A stretch of 64,000 nucleotides of DNA from JASSUD01 sp031963405 (GTDB lineage Bacteria; Pseudomonadota; Gammaproteobacteria; Burkholderiales; Burkholderiaceae), in assembly GCA_031963405.1 (NCBI GenBank), contig JASSUJ010000001.1, positions 744,001-808,000 on the forward strand, written 5' to 3'. Shown piece after piece: positions 9,689 to 18,042 of this stretch; position 1 is the stretch's first letter; each line of letters starts with the position of its first letter. Under the pieces are notes generated by a model, which did no database searches, was not told where the DNA came from, and saw only the letters and a program-made list of their open reading frames with translations. The translations under genes and the position numbers were made by a program.

Positions 9689-10294
9689 CTACAAATGTGC
9701 CGTGGTACGGATATAAGTTAGTGCTCGCCCCATCACTGGCTGCGGGGAAAACTCTTGATGTGCTTCAAAATAAGAAACAAACTCGCTACAACCTACTTTA
9801 TTTTCATCATGCGCAGCACGTGTCGATAAAGGAGATAACGCCAATAAGCGATGCTGCGCGTCACGCTGAGAATCAAGAGGCGCTATCTGTGGTGTGTTGA
9901 AAGCAGTGTCCATGCCATGCAATTGCACTACCATCATCCAGGCCAGCACAACAGGAATAGCCGATAACATAGCAGTAGGAAGCAAGAAGCGACGCAGTCC
10001 AGCCAACCACTGAAAAAATCGCTTATAGCCTGAAACTGGCGGGCACAATGGCCTTTCTTCCGCCAATCTGATAGAGAAGCGTGTCAAGAAAGCATCTGTG
10101 CTTGCTTCAGGTGCAGCCAAATCGATGGCACGCAAAGCATCGCCAATTAAATGATATTCAAACCAGCGCGCCTGGTCCCCCTGATCAAGATCGGCAAGCA
10201 AATGATCTAAACTATCAAGCGCCTCGTCATCGGCAATCGCAGACAATATTTCGGCACGAGAAAGTTTTTTCGCTTGGGTTCGCTCAGTCTCCAT
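9689..10294 (-). CDS. rseA: Anti-sigma-E factor RseA/MucA
   Basis: RseA holds sigma-E inactive at the inner membrane and is destroyed by regulated proteolysis during envelope stress. The N-terminal cytoplasmic anti-sigma domain contains LSRAEILSAIADDEALDSLD and WFEYHLIGDALRA. One transmembrane helix follows (FLLPTAMLSAIPVVLAWMMV), then a periplasmic tail. The frame is open to 10462, but that would run far into rpoE; a GGAGG seven bases before the ATG at 10294 decides for a 201-residue protein, 49 bases after the rpoE stop. Confidence 0.9.
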   Translation of the reverse strand: METERTQAKKLSRAEILSAIADDEALDSLDHLLADLDQGDQARWFEYHLIGDALRAIDLAAPEASTDAFLTRFSIRLAEERPLCPPVSGYKRFFQWLAGLRRFLLPTAMLSAIPVVLAWMMVVQLHGMDTAFNTPQIAPLDSQRDAQHRLLALSPLSTRAAHDENKVGCSEFVSYFEAHQEFSPQPVMGRALTYIRTTAHL

Positions 10295-10343
10295 AAGATC
10301 CCTCCTCCCGGACTTTTTCGCGCTCATTTTCTCTGAATGAGCT

Positions 10344-10925
10344 TTACCACCGTTTCTTCTCAGGCATGTCAAGTAAAGGACGTAATTTTGCTGCAATCGT
10401 CTCGCGTGCTCGAAAAATACGCGAGCGGACTGTACCAAGTGGACAGCCCATGACCTGAGCAATCTCCTCGTAACTTAAGCCTTCGATTTCGCACAACATA
10501 ATAGTGGTACGTAACTCCTTAGGCAAAATGGCCATCGCCATTCTGACTGTATCTGCGATCTGCTTACTCATTAAGAGCGACTCGGGCGTAGCTGGATCTT
10601 TAACAGTTTCAGCTTCGTTCAGTTGAACTGTCAATGAGCCAGGCGTCGAGCGGGCACAGTTTGTCAAATAGTTTTTTGCAGTATTAAGAGCGATTCGATA
10701 TAGCCAAGTATAAAAAGCGCAATCTCCACGAAATTGTGGCAATGCGCGATAGGCTTTAATAAATGTTTCCTGGGCGAGATCCTCAATTTCATGGGTATCT
10801 CGCACCATTCTAGAAATGAGCCGAATGACTTTGCGGTGATATTTAGCTACCAATAACTCAAAGGCGGCTTTATCGCCTTTGCATACGCGTTCGACCAGAG
10901 TCAGATCAATATCTTTTTCACTCAC
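10344..10925 (-). CDS. rpoE: RNA polymerase sigma factor RpoE (AlgU type)
   Basis: This is the extracytoplasmic-function sigma factor that drives the envelope stress response. Region 2 is seen in DLAQETFIKAYRALPQF and CAFYTWLYRIALNTAKNYL, and region 4 helix-turn-helix in LSYEEIAQVMGCPLGTVRSR. The length of 193 residues is typical. An AGGTGAG precedes the start ATG. It heads the rpoE-rseA-rseB-mucD unit; I could not identify a clear sigma-E-type promoter upstream. Confidence 0.96.
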   Translation of the reverse strand: MSEKDIDLTLVERVCKGDKAAFELLVAKYHRKVIRLISRMVRDTHEIEDLAQETFIKAYRALPQFRGDCAFYTWLYRIALNTAKNYLTNCARSTPGSLTVQLNEAETVKDPATPESLLMSKQIADTVRMAMAILPKELRTTIMLCEIEGLSYEEIAQVMGCPLGTVRSRIFRARETIAAKLRPLLDMPEKKRW

Positions 10926-10977
10926 CTGGCGAATCCATTTATAGCAGCCGTTCTCAAAGTGCCGCGCAGGCGCCGAG

Positions 10978-11007
10978 CTAGCGCATTTCTCAAATGAAAT
11001 GCGCTAG
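10978..11007. terminator. Perfect hairpin between fabF and rpoE
   Basis: CTAGCGCATTTC (10978-10989) pairs perfectly with GAAATGCGCTAG (10996-11007) around a six-base loop. It lies in the gap after the fabF stop and before rpoE. No T run follows on the minus strand, so it may block 3' exonucleases or act as a Rho-associated terminator rather than a classic intrinsic one. Confidence 0.5.
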
Positions 11008-11075
11008 GACGCTGCACTTCCAACACAACAAACAAGCGTCAGTCAGAAGAACGCTCGAACGCTCAAAACACCAAA

Positions 11076-12314
11076 TTAAATGCGCTTAAAAATAAGCGTC
11101 CCATTCGTCCCACCAAAGCCAAACGAATTAGAAATTGCAGCTTTAATTTCCATTTCACGCGCTGTATTCGCGCAATAATCAAGATCACACGCAGGATCAG
11201 GATTAGTCAAATTAATGGTAGGGGGTGACACTTGATGTTTAATCGCGAGCGCCGTAAAGACAGCCTCAATACCACCAGCGGCGCCCAGCAAATGGCCTGT
11301 CATCGATTTAGTCGAATTCACCACAGGGATGGCTCCATGCCCTGCAAATACCCCTTTAATCGCGACAGTTTCCGCGATATCGCCCAGTGGTGTCGCCGTG
11401 CCATGCGCATTCACATAATCAATTTCGTCTGGATTGAGTCGGGCATTTTGCAAGGCGTTTCTCATTGAGCGCTGCGCCCCATCTCCATCGGCACACGGAG
11501 CAGTCATATGATAAGCATCACTGCTGCGGCCATAACCAACCATTTCGCAATAAATATTGGCGCCACGTGCTTTCGCGTGCTCATACTCTTCCAGTACCAA
11601 CACACCTGCCCCTTCACCCAAGACAAAACCATCGCGGTCTTTGTCCCATGGCCGACTTGCGCCAGCTGGGTCATCGTTGCGCTGCGAGAGAGCCCGCGCG
11701 GCCGCAAAGCCACCAATACCAAGCGGTGATACCGTCGCTTCGGCACCGCCAGCCAGCATAACATCCGCATCACCGTATTCAATGATACGCATGGCTTCAC
11801 CCACTGAGTGTGTGCCAGTTGTACAGGCCGTCACCAAAGCCAGATTTGGACCTTTAATGCCAAAATGGATGGATAAATGCCCAGCGATCATATTGATAAT
11901 TGACGCTGGCACAAAAAATGGAGAAATACGGCGCGGGCCGCGGTTTAATAATTCGGTTTGCGTAGCCTCAATCATCGGCAAACCACCAATGCCTGAGCCG
12001 ACGGTAATACCAATCCGCTCTGCATTACTTTCATTCACTTCAAGACCACTATCTCGCATCGCCTGAATACCTGCGGCTACCCCATAGTGGATAAAGGTAT
12101 CCATATGGCGTGCTTCTTTAGCTGGCAGGTATTGCTCAATGTCAAATCCTTTTACTTCACCAGCGAAGCGGGTAGAAAAATTGGACGCATCAAATTTGGT
12201 GATAGCGGCAATTCCGGAACGGCCTGCGATAAGGTTCGCCCAGCCTTCAGCAACTGTGTTGCCCACTGGAGAAATATGTCCCAAACCTGTTACTACAATT
12301 CGACGACGGCTCAT
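11076..12314 (-). CDS. fabF: 3-oxoacyl-[acyl carrier protein] synthase II FabF
   Basis: FabF elongates acyl-ACP with malonyl-ACP in type II fatty acid synthesis. The catalytic triad is visible as Cys164 (VTACTTGTHSVGEAMR), a histidine in NAHGTATPLGD and a second histidine in STKSMTGHLLGAAGG. The glycine-rich end SNSFGFGGTNGTLIFK is canonical. Length (412) is normal. It follows acpP on the same strand, as in nearly all proteobacteria, although here a 340-base gap with an R2 repeat lies between them. Confidence 0.97.
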   Translation of the reverse strand: MSRRRIVVTGLGHISPVGNTVAEGWANLIAGRSGIAAITKFDASNFSTRFAGEVKGFDIEQYLPAKEARHMDTFIHYGVAAGIQAMRDSGLEVNESNAERIGITVGSGIGGLPMIEATQTELLNRGPRRISPFFVPASIINMIAGHLSIHFGIKGPNLALVTACTTGTHSVGEAMRIIEYGDADVMLAGGAEATVSPLGIGGFAAARALSQRNDDPAGASRPWDKDRDGFVLGEGAGVLVLEEYEHAKARGANIYCEMVGYGRSSDAYHMTAPCADGDGAQRSMRNALQNARLNPDEIDYVNAHGTATPLGDIAETVAIKGVFAGHGAIPVVNSTKSMTGHLLGAAGGIEAVFTALAIKHQVSPPTINLTNPDPACDLDYCANTAREMEIKAAISNSFGFGGTNGTLIFKRI

Positions 12315-12439
12315 GCTGGCCCCCTCTTTTCGATAAAAAAAGCCACAGCGCTCACCGAGGTAGACTCATCGAACACTATGGCTATCAGTACGCAGATAAC
12401 AGCCGTTAGGGCACAGAAAAGGTACATCTTGGCCTGTTT

Positions 12440-12570
12440 AGCGTTTTCCAAAAGTGCCCTTATTGGGCGAGTCCGGCGCACAGCAATCTTCGTGTACTTT
12501 AGTACATGAGGATTGCGAGCACTGCACGACCCCGAAAAAAGGTACCTTTTACTTAGAACTCTTTTGGAGA
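12440..12570. repeat. R2-family palindromic repeat (acpP-fabF gap)
   Basis: On the plus strand this reads CAATCTTCGTGTAC, a short TTTA turn, then GTACATGAGGATTGCGAGCA, so the inner part is an inverted repeat. The right half is the reverse complement of the R2 motif near 3.45 and 3.6 kb. The outer parts (CCTGTTTAGCG, CCTTTTACTTAGAACTC) recall the outer borders of the other copies. The rest of the 12315-12653 gap has no gene. Confidence 0.65.
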
Positions 12571-12653
12571 CTATAAACGGGCTATCGAGCCATTTCTGTT
12601 GCCTGTGTCTATCGGCTTATATCAATTGTCTGTTACTTGCCACTTAATTACTG

Positions 12654-12917
12654 TTACTCAGCGCCGCCTTTATCTTCGCGGCTCTTTGCAGCAGATTGGG
12701 CGTAGTCAATTGCTTGCTGCACTGTGGTGATTTTTTCGGCTTCTTCATCAGGAATTTCGATGCCGAATTCATCTTCAAGCGCCATCACAAGCTCAACTGT
12801 GTCCAGCGAGTCTGCACCAAGATCGTTAACGAACGAAGCTTCAGTCTTAATTTCTGCTTCGGCAACGCCGAGCTGTTCAGCTACGATCTTCTTGACGCGC
12901 TGTTCAATATTATCCAT
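12654..12917 (-). CDS. acpP: Acyl carrier protein
   Basis: AcpP carries growing acyl chains on a 4'-phosphopantetheine arm in the cytoplasm. The attachment site is Ser37 in DLGADSLDTVELVMALEDEF, followed by GIEIPDEEAEKITTVQQAIDY. At 87 residues it is some eight residues longer than usual, with a polar tail AKSREDKGGAE. A strong GGAGG lies seven bases upstream of the ATG. It lies between fabG and fabF, as expected. Confidence 0.97.
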   Translation of the reverse strand: MDNIEQRVKKIVAEQLGVAEAEIKTEASFVNDLGADSLDTVELVMALEDEFGIEIPDEEAEKITTVQQAIDYAQSAAKSREDKGGAE

Positions 12918-13095
12918 TGATCCCTCCGGGGTAGTTTCATAAAGTGCAAGGCGCGCATTTTAGCAGGTTTACCAAACGAAAAAAGAGCCCCGTCAATAGC
13001 GGGAAAACACCTAAGAAAATACTGCCTAGATCGGAGCAAAAAATGCTGACTCAGGCAAGAATTCTTTAAAGCCTTTATCCAATGATAGCTCCACC

Positions 13096-13440
13096 TTAAA
13101 ACCTGTTTAGAGTCTTCCTGGTGCCCTCGCGCCGACGCAGACAGTACAAATACGTACGGCAAGTCGGCGCAAGAGCGCCAGGGAAAGCCTTTATTCGAGG
13201 GTAGCTCTATCTTAAAACCTGTTTAGGGCCTTCCTGGTGGCCTCGCGCCGACGCAGACAGTACAACAACGTACGGCAAATCGGGGCAAGAGCGCCAGGGA
13301 AAGCCTTTATTCGAGGGTAGCTCTATCTTAAAACCTGTTTAGGGTCTTCCTGGTGGCCTCGCGCCGACGCAGACAGTACAAATCGTACGGCAAGTCGGCG
13401 CGAGGGCGCCAGGGAGAGCCTAAACAGGTTTTAATTCATG
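13096..13440. repeat. R3 tandem palindromic repeat, three units (fabG-acpP gap)
   Basis: Three head-to-tail units of about 115-118 bases start near 13101, 13219 and 13333, each opening with CCTGTTTAG. Each unit is itself a long hairpin: TCGCGCCGACGCAGACAGTAC folds back on GTACGGCAAGTCGGCGCGAG, with outer arms CTTCCTGG and CCAGGGA. Sequence between units (TTATTCGAGGGTAGCTCTAT) is also repeated. The third unit touches the fabG stop. The apical CAGTAC/GTACGGCAAG is shared with the R1 core, so the two families are probably related. Confidence 0.85.
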
Positions 13441-14180
13441 AACATGCCGCCATTCACATGCAGGGTCGTGCCAGTAATATAAGCCGCTTGTGCAGAAGCC
13501 AGGAATACCACGGCGTGAGCCACGTCTTCAGGGCTTCCCAAGCGACCCAGCGGAATTTGCTTTTGCAAAGCTTCTTGCTGTTCAGGGGGTAAAACTTGGG
13601 TCATTTCTGTTTCGATAAAACCAGGCGCAACGCAATTAACGGTGATACCACGGCTACCAATTTCGCGTGCTAATGCGTACGTCATGCCAGTCACCCCAGC
13701 TTTCGCCGCTGCATAATTGGCTTGCCCAGGATTACCAATCGCACCTACCACCGAAGTGATATTAATAATGCGACCACTGCGCGCTTTCATCATCGGGCGT
13801 AGAGCTGCTCGTGAGAGGCGAAACACGGCCTTCAGATTAGTATCTATCACTGCATCCCAATCTTCATCTTTCATACGCAAAGCGAGCTGATCGCGTGTGA
13901 TGCCGGCATTGTTGACCAAAATAGAAAGCGCACCAAATTCTTTCACCGTATCGGCGATAAGTGCATCGGCCGCAGCGGCATTATTCACATTCAGCACGAC
14001 ACCACGTCCAGCTAACTTTTCTGCAGCCAACGCTTCGGTAAAAGAAGCGGCGCCTGCCTCACTCGTTGCAGTACCAAGTACAGTGCTGCCAGCACGTGCA
14101 AGCGTCATCGCAATGGCACGACCAATACCGCGTGAAGCCCCAGTGACAAGGGCTACCTGTTTAGCTAGAGGTTTTTCCAT
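13431..14180 (-). CDS. fabG: 3-oxoacyl-[acyl carrier protein] reductase FabG
   Basis: FabG reduces 3-ketoacyl-ACP with NADPH in the elongation cycle. It is a short-chain dehydrogenase with the cofactor loop TGASRGIGRA at the N-terminus, NNAGITRD, and the active-site serine and tyrosine-lysine pair in NITSVVGAIGNPGQ and YAAAKAG. I take the ATG at 14180 (249 residues), eight bases after a GGAG, instead of a GTG three codons upstream. The stop overlaps the edge of the R3 repeat array. Confidence 0.96.
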   Translation of the reverse strand: MEKPLAKQVALVTGASRGIGRAIAMTLARAGSTVLGTATSEAGAASFTEALAAEKLAGRGVVLNVNNAAAADALIADTVKEFGALSILVNNAGITRDQLALRMKDEDWDAVIDTNLKAVFRLSRAALRPMMKARSGRIINITSVVGAIGNPGQANYAAAKAGVTGMTYALAREIGSRGITVNCVAPGFIETEMTQVLPPEQQEALQKQIPLGRLGSPEDVAHAVVFLASAQAAYITGTTLHVNGGMFMN

Positions 14181-14249
14181 TACCTTCACTCCGCAAAAAA
14201 TACTTTAGTCTTTAAAACAATTTTAAAAAATCGACTTAACACTTCTTAG

Positions 14250-14350
14250 GGAACCTCTGCATAACCCCCATAGCAAGGAATGCCTTTGCTGCCAGTACAT
14301 CAGTACGGCAAGGAGGCATGACGCCGCTATGGGGGTTATGCAGAGGTTCC
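14250..14350. repeat. R1-family palindromic repeat, copy c (fabD-fabG gap)
   Basis: This is the cleanest copy. Arms of 25 bases (14250-14274 and 14326-14350) are perfect reverse complements and enclose the R1 core with AAGGAATGCCTTTGCTGCCA and GGCATGACGCCGC. The arm sequence is unrelated to those of copies a and d. It ends 18 bases before the fabD stop codon, so it folds in the fabD-fabG intercistronic RNA. Confidence 0.9.
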
Positions 14351-14367
14351 TTAGAAAAGGGCTTTGG

Positions 14368-15327
14368 CTAAATGCCAGTTGCCGTTTCTTGGTGCACCAA
14401 CTTCACTGCTTGCTCTAGCGCTTCAGGATCACTAATAGCGATAGCATTGAGCGTGCTATCAATGCGTTTTGCCAGACCAGTTAGCACTTTACCTGGCCCT
14501 GATTCCAATACATTTACCACGCCAGTGCGCGATAACGCTTGCATACACTCTACCCAACGTACTGGACCAGCTACCTGGCGTACCAGCGCGTCTTTAACCT
14601 TGCTAGGTGAAGATTCAAGTGCAACATCAATATTGTTGATGAAGGGAATCTGTGGGGCGCTTATCTCAACTGAGCTTAAATATTCACGCAGACGATCTGA
14701 GGCGGGCTTAAGCAGCGACGAATGAAACGGGGCAGACACAGGTAGCAACAAAGCTCGCTTAGCACCTTTAGCTTTGGCCATTTCACAAGCTTGCTCAAGC
14801 GCCGCTTGATGGCCCGCAATGACCACTTGCGATGGCGCATTAAAATTAACCGCTTCAACCGTACCCAAGTTACCTACCGCGCTCGCTTCTGCACAGAGCG
14901 CTATCACAGTTGCATCATCCAAACCGATAATCGCTGCCATGCTACCCGTGCCAGCTGGCACTGCCTCTTGCATCGCTTGCGCGCGAAAACGCACAAGTGG
15001 AACTGCCGCATCAAAAGCTAGCGCGCCCGCTGCGACTAAGCCGGTATATTCACCCAGGCTATGGCCTGCCACGATAGAGGGGGCTGGCCCGCCTGCGGCA
15101 AGCCAGGCTCGATAAATCGCATACGCAGCCGTTAACATCACAGGCTGCGTATTGACTGTCGAGTTTAATGCGCCATCTGGCCCTTCAGCCATCAACTTAC
15201 CAAGATCTTGGTGCAGCGCTTCAGACGCTTCAGCTACTGTTTCACGCACAATTGGCAAGCCAGCAAACGCATTGAGCATGCCCACCGATTGCGAGCCTTG
15301 GCCGGGAAATACAAACGCAAATTTCAT
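14368..15327 (-). CDS. fabD: Malonyl CoA-acyl carrier protein transacylase FabD
   Basis: FabD loads malonyl groups from CoA onto AcpP. The N-terminal FVFPGQGSQSVGM and the nucleophile elbow with Ser90 (AGHSLGEYTGLVAAGAL) are diagnostic, and PVSAPFHSSLLKPA carries the catalytic histidine. Length (319) is slightly above the usual 310. It sits between fabH and fabG on the same strand, in the standard cluster order, with an R1 hairpin on each side. Confidence 0.97.
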   Translation of the reverse strand: MKFAFVFPGQGSQSVGMLNAFAGLPIVRETVAEASEALHQDLGKLMAEGPDGALNSTVNTQPVMLTAAYAIYRAWLAAGGPAPSIVAGHSLGEYTGLVAAGALAFDAAVPLVRFRAQAMQEAVPAGTGSMAAIIGLDDATVIALCAEASAVGNLGTVEAVNFNAPSQVVIAGHQAALEQACEMAKAKGAKRALLLPVSAPFHSSLLKPASDRLREYLSSVEISAPQIPFINNIDVALESSPSKVKDALVRQVAGPVRWVECMQALSRTGVVNVLESGPGKVLTGLAKRIDSTLNAIAISDPEALEQAVKLVHQETATGI

Positions 15328-15433
15328 GATTACGCCTCTTGGAAGCTGTCTTAAAAATAGCTAAAAGATTATGAGTCGCCGAAGAGCTCAGCAACCTGTT
15401 GGGGATTCTTCGTCACCCCAACCTAGATGAACT

Positions 15434-15542
15434 TAACGAAGTGGCTGAATCAGCCGGGAGCGGCGTCATACCTCCTTGCCGTACTAGCAGCGTACTGTCG
15501 CGTCGGTATTCCTTGCTCGCGCCTGATTCAGTCGCTTCGTTA
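15434..15542. repeat. R1-family palindromic repeat, copy d (fabH 3' end)
   Basis: The core is in the opposite orientation to copies a and c (GCGGCGTCATACCTCCTTGC, later GGTATTCCTTGCTCGC). Arms of about 19 bases run from TAACGAAG to CTGAATCA and back, with three mismatches. The right arm ends inside the fabH stop codon, so the repeat incorporates the last bases of the gene. Confidence 0.85.
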
Positions 15543-16538
15543 GATGCGGATAACTGCTGAGCCCCAGGTTAGTCCACCGCCCACCCCTTCGAGTAGCACA
15601 TGCTGGCCGGGTTTAATGCGCCCATCGCGGAATGCTTCGTCAAGCGCAAGCGGAATTGAAGCAGCTGAAGTATTGCCGTGGCGATCTACCGTGACCACCA
15701 TCTTCTCAACTGGCAAACCCAGCTTACGGCAAGTACTTTCCATAATACGTAGGTTCGCTTGATGGGGAATTAACCAATCAACGGCTGCGGGAGATAAATT
15801 AGCTTTCTGCAAGGCTTCAAGCGCAACCTTTTCAAGCACATTAACGGCTAGCTTAAAGATTGCCTGTCCATCCATATGCAAAAATGCTTGACCAGCAATA
15901 ACACCATTATTGACATTGCCTGGCACACATAAAAGATCTGCATATTGGCCATCGGCATGTAGCGCACTCGCGAGTATGCCTGGCTCTTCAGACGCTGAGA
16001 GCACGACCGCACCTGCTCCGTCACCAAATAAGACGCAGGTTGTGCGATCTTTAAAGTCAAGTAAACGGGAAAAAGTTTCGGCACCGACAACCAGCGCATT
16101 ACGATGCACACCGCTGCGGATTAAGCTATCTGCTATCGTCAAAGCATAGACAAAACCTGAGCACACAGCTTGCACGTCAAAAGCCGCACCCGTATTACGA
16201 ATACCCAGCTGCTTTTGTAATAAACAAGCGGTGCTTGGAAAAATAAAGTCTGGCGTGGAAGTCGCAACAATGATGAGATCAATTGACTGCGCATCAATAC
16301 CCGCGCTTTCCAACGCACGCTGTGACGCTTGCAGCGCAAGCTGACTCGTGCTGACGTGCGGCTCAGCAAAGTAACGCGTGCGGATGCCGGTGCGTGTAGT
16401 AATCCATTCATCACTCGTCTCTACACCTTGGGTAGCCAAGCGTTCAGCCAAGTCTTGATTAGTCACACAGGCCGGGGGCAGATAGCTACCCGTACCTAAT
16501 AGGCGGGAATAAGGAGGCAAATAAGGACGCGTTAGCAT
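15540..16538 (-). CDS. fabH: 3-oxoacyl-[acyl carrier protein] synthase III FabH
   Basis: FabH starts fatty acid synthesis by condensing acetyl-CoA with malonyl-ACP. The Cys-His-Asn triad is visible: Cys126 in DVQAVCSGFVYAL, His in WLIPHQANLRIM and Asn in RHGNTSAASIPLAL. The C-terminal LEGVGGGLTWGSAVIRI is typical. Length is 332. It follows plsX with only eight bases between stop and start, so the two genes are probably co-transcribed. Confidence 0.97.
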   Translation of the reverse strand: MLTRPYLPPYSRLLGTGSYLPPACVTNQDLAERLATQGVETSDEWITTRTGIRTRYFAEPHVSTSQLALQASQRALESAGIDAQSIDLIIVATSTPDFIFPSTACLLQKQLGIRNTGAAFDVQAVCSGFVYALTIADSLIRSGVHRNALVVGAETFSRLLDFKDRTTCVLFGDGAGAVVLSASEEPGILASALHADGQYADLLCVPGNVNNGVIAGQAFLHMDGQAIFKLAVNVLEKVALEALQKANLSPAAVDWLIPHQANLRIMESTCRKLGLPVEKMVVTVDRHGNTSAASIPLALDEAFRDGRIKPGQHVLLEGVGGGLTWGSAVIRI

Positions 16539-16546
16539 GACGCTTT

Positions 16547-17644
16547 TTAAGAAAAAGTAGTGAGCTGCGCGTGTTGCGTATGCAGCTCGCTAGGATTAGA
16601 GGTTGAGTTAGCAGCAGGTGTGGGCAGATCGGTGTGCACCGTATGATTTTCTTCCAGTGCACGAATCAGCCGTTGCTGCATATTATTACGCAGCGCATCG
16701 TAACCACGCTTAATGGCCCATTCAAACGCATACGCATCAGCCGAGCCGTGGCTTTTAATGACTAGGCCTCGCAGACCCAGCAAAGCAGCACCGTTATAGC
16801 GCCGATGATCTACCCGGCGCTTAAAATGCGTCAGCACAGGCCATGCAATCAACGCCATCAATTTGCTTAAGAATGAGCGTGAAAATTCTTCTTTAAGCAT
16901 TTTGTTAAGCATCTGGGCCAGACCTTCAGAGGCTTTCAGCGCGACATTACCGACAAAGCCATCACATACGATAATATCGGTCGTGCCTTTATAGATGTCA
17001 TTACCTTCAACATTGCCGTAAAAATTAAGCGTACTGGAGCGCAATAATTCACCAGCTCGCTTAATTCTATCGTTGCCTTTGATCGCTTCTTCGCCAATAT
17101 TGAGTAACCCAATGCTGGGTCGCTCTTTGCCATCCACCGCAGAGACAAGGGCATGCCCCATTTCAGCAAATTGCAACAAATGATGCGGCTCACAATCAAT
17201 GTTCGCACCCAAATCAAGCACGGTGGTGTAGCCATACAGATTGGGCATCACCGCTGCAATAGCCGGGCGATCAATCCCTGTCAGCGTTTTTAGCACATAC
17301 CGCGAAACTGCCATGAGTGCACCGGTATTACCCGCTGACACACAAGCCTGTGCCTTGCCCGCTTTGATCAAATCGAGCGCGACTCGCATTGACGAGTCCT
17401 TCTTTTTACGCAGCGCAATTTCAATCGAGTCATCCATTTCTACCACTTGGCTAGCAGCTTGAATAGACAACGCAGGTTCTGTGAGCGCTTGGCATTGCTT
17501 AAGTTGAGCCGTAATCTCGTCTGGACGACCCACGAGAATTAACTCAACATCTTTATGCGAGCGTACAAAGTTAACAGCAGCAGGAACAGTTACGGACGAA
17601 CCGTGGTCGCCTCCGCTGCAATCGATTGTGAGGGTGATAGTCAT
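16547..17644 (-). CDS. plsX: Phosphate acyltransferase PlsX
   Basis: PlsX makes acyl-phosphate from acyl-ACP, which PlsY uses to start phospholipid synthesis. Signatures are LTIDCSGGDHGSSVTVPAA at the N-terminus, ACVSAGNTGALMAVSRYVL, and VKSHGSADAYAFEWAI-like sequence (here IKSHGSADAYAFEWAIKRG). The open frame extends to 17677, but the family start is the ATG at 17644, giving 365 residues. A bidirectional terminator-like hairpin separates it from rpmF upstream. The C-terminus carries a poorly conserved tail. Confidence 0.95.
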   Translation of the reverse strand: MTITLTIDCSGGDHGSSVTVPAAVNFVRSHKDVELILVGRPDEITAQLKQCQALTEPALSIQAASQVVEMDDSIEIALRKKKDSSMRVALDLIKAGKAQACVSAGNTGALMAVSRYVLKTLTGIDRPAIAAVMPNLYGYTTVLDLGANIDCEPHHLLQFAEMGHALVSAVDGKERPSIGLLNIGEEAIKGNDRIKRAGELLRSSTLNFYGNVEGNDIYKGTTDIIVCDGFVGNVALKASEGLAQMLNKMLKEEFSRSFLSKLMALIAWPVLTHFKRRVDHRRYNGAALLGLRGLVIKSHGSADAYAFEWAIKRGYDALRNNMQQRLIRALEENHTVHTDLPTPAANSTSNPSELHTQHAQLTTFS

Positions 17645-17680
17645 GTAATTTGACAGATACAAACAAATACAAGGCAAATA

Positions 17681-17710
17681 AAAAAAAGCGGCATCAGGTG
17701 CCGCTTTTTT
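17681..17710. terminator. Terminator-like hairpin between rpmF and plsX
   Basis: AAAAAAAGCGGCA and TGCCGCTTTTTT surround a five-base loop. On the minus strand the stem is followed by eight T, so it has the full form of an intrinsic terminator inside the rpmF-plsX-fab cluster. It would uncouple plsX-fab expression from rpmF unless there is read-through, and implies a promoter for plsX close to its start. Confidence 0.75.
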
Positions 17711-17766
17711 AATAAACCGAGAATCGTTGTAAACGCGAGCCGGTCGTAAAAGCGGCTAACGCGTTA

Positions 17767-17946
17767 TTAATCTTCTTTAGTTGCAATGACTTTACGGCCA
17801 CGATAATAGCCGTTAGGACTAATATGATGAGGCCGATGAACTTGACCCGTAGTTGGCTCAACTGACAAGCATACGTTAGGTAATGCATCATGTGAGCGGC
17901 GCATATTGCGACGGGATGGGGATTTTTTATTTTGCTGGACTGCCAT
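17767..17946 (-). CDS. rpmF: 50S ribosomal protein L32
   Basis: L32 is a small 50S subunit protein. The 59-residue product starts MAVQQNKKSPSRRNMRRSHD and continues with LSVEPTTGQVHRPHHISPNG and YYRGRKVIA, the standard proteobacterial L32 sequence. The zinc-binding cysteines of some L32 forms are absent, as is common in betaproteobacteria. The gene lies on the minus strand between yceD and plsX, the conserved order. A minus-strand ORF in another frame that covers it is a shadow. Confidence 0.95.
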   Translation of the reverse strand: MAVQQNKKSPSRRNMRRSHDALPNVCLSVEPTTGQVHRPHHISPNGYYRGRKVIATKED

Positions 17947-18042
17947 GAATAGCTCCTAAAAACTTCTGCGAATTCTAGCATAGCCTGCTAGTCGCACTGT
18001 GATTTTGCGTCTTTACGTACCGTTACGTATTTATTCGTATCG

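Noticed and set aside
13353..13592. Plus-strand 79-codon ORF
   Set aside because: It runs through the R3 palindrome and the antisense of fabG, with no coding signature.
17709..17981. 90-codon minus-strand ORF at rpmF
   Set aside because: It overlaps rpmF in another frame. The L32 sequence in the correct frame is unmistakable.
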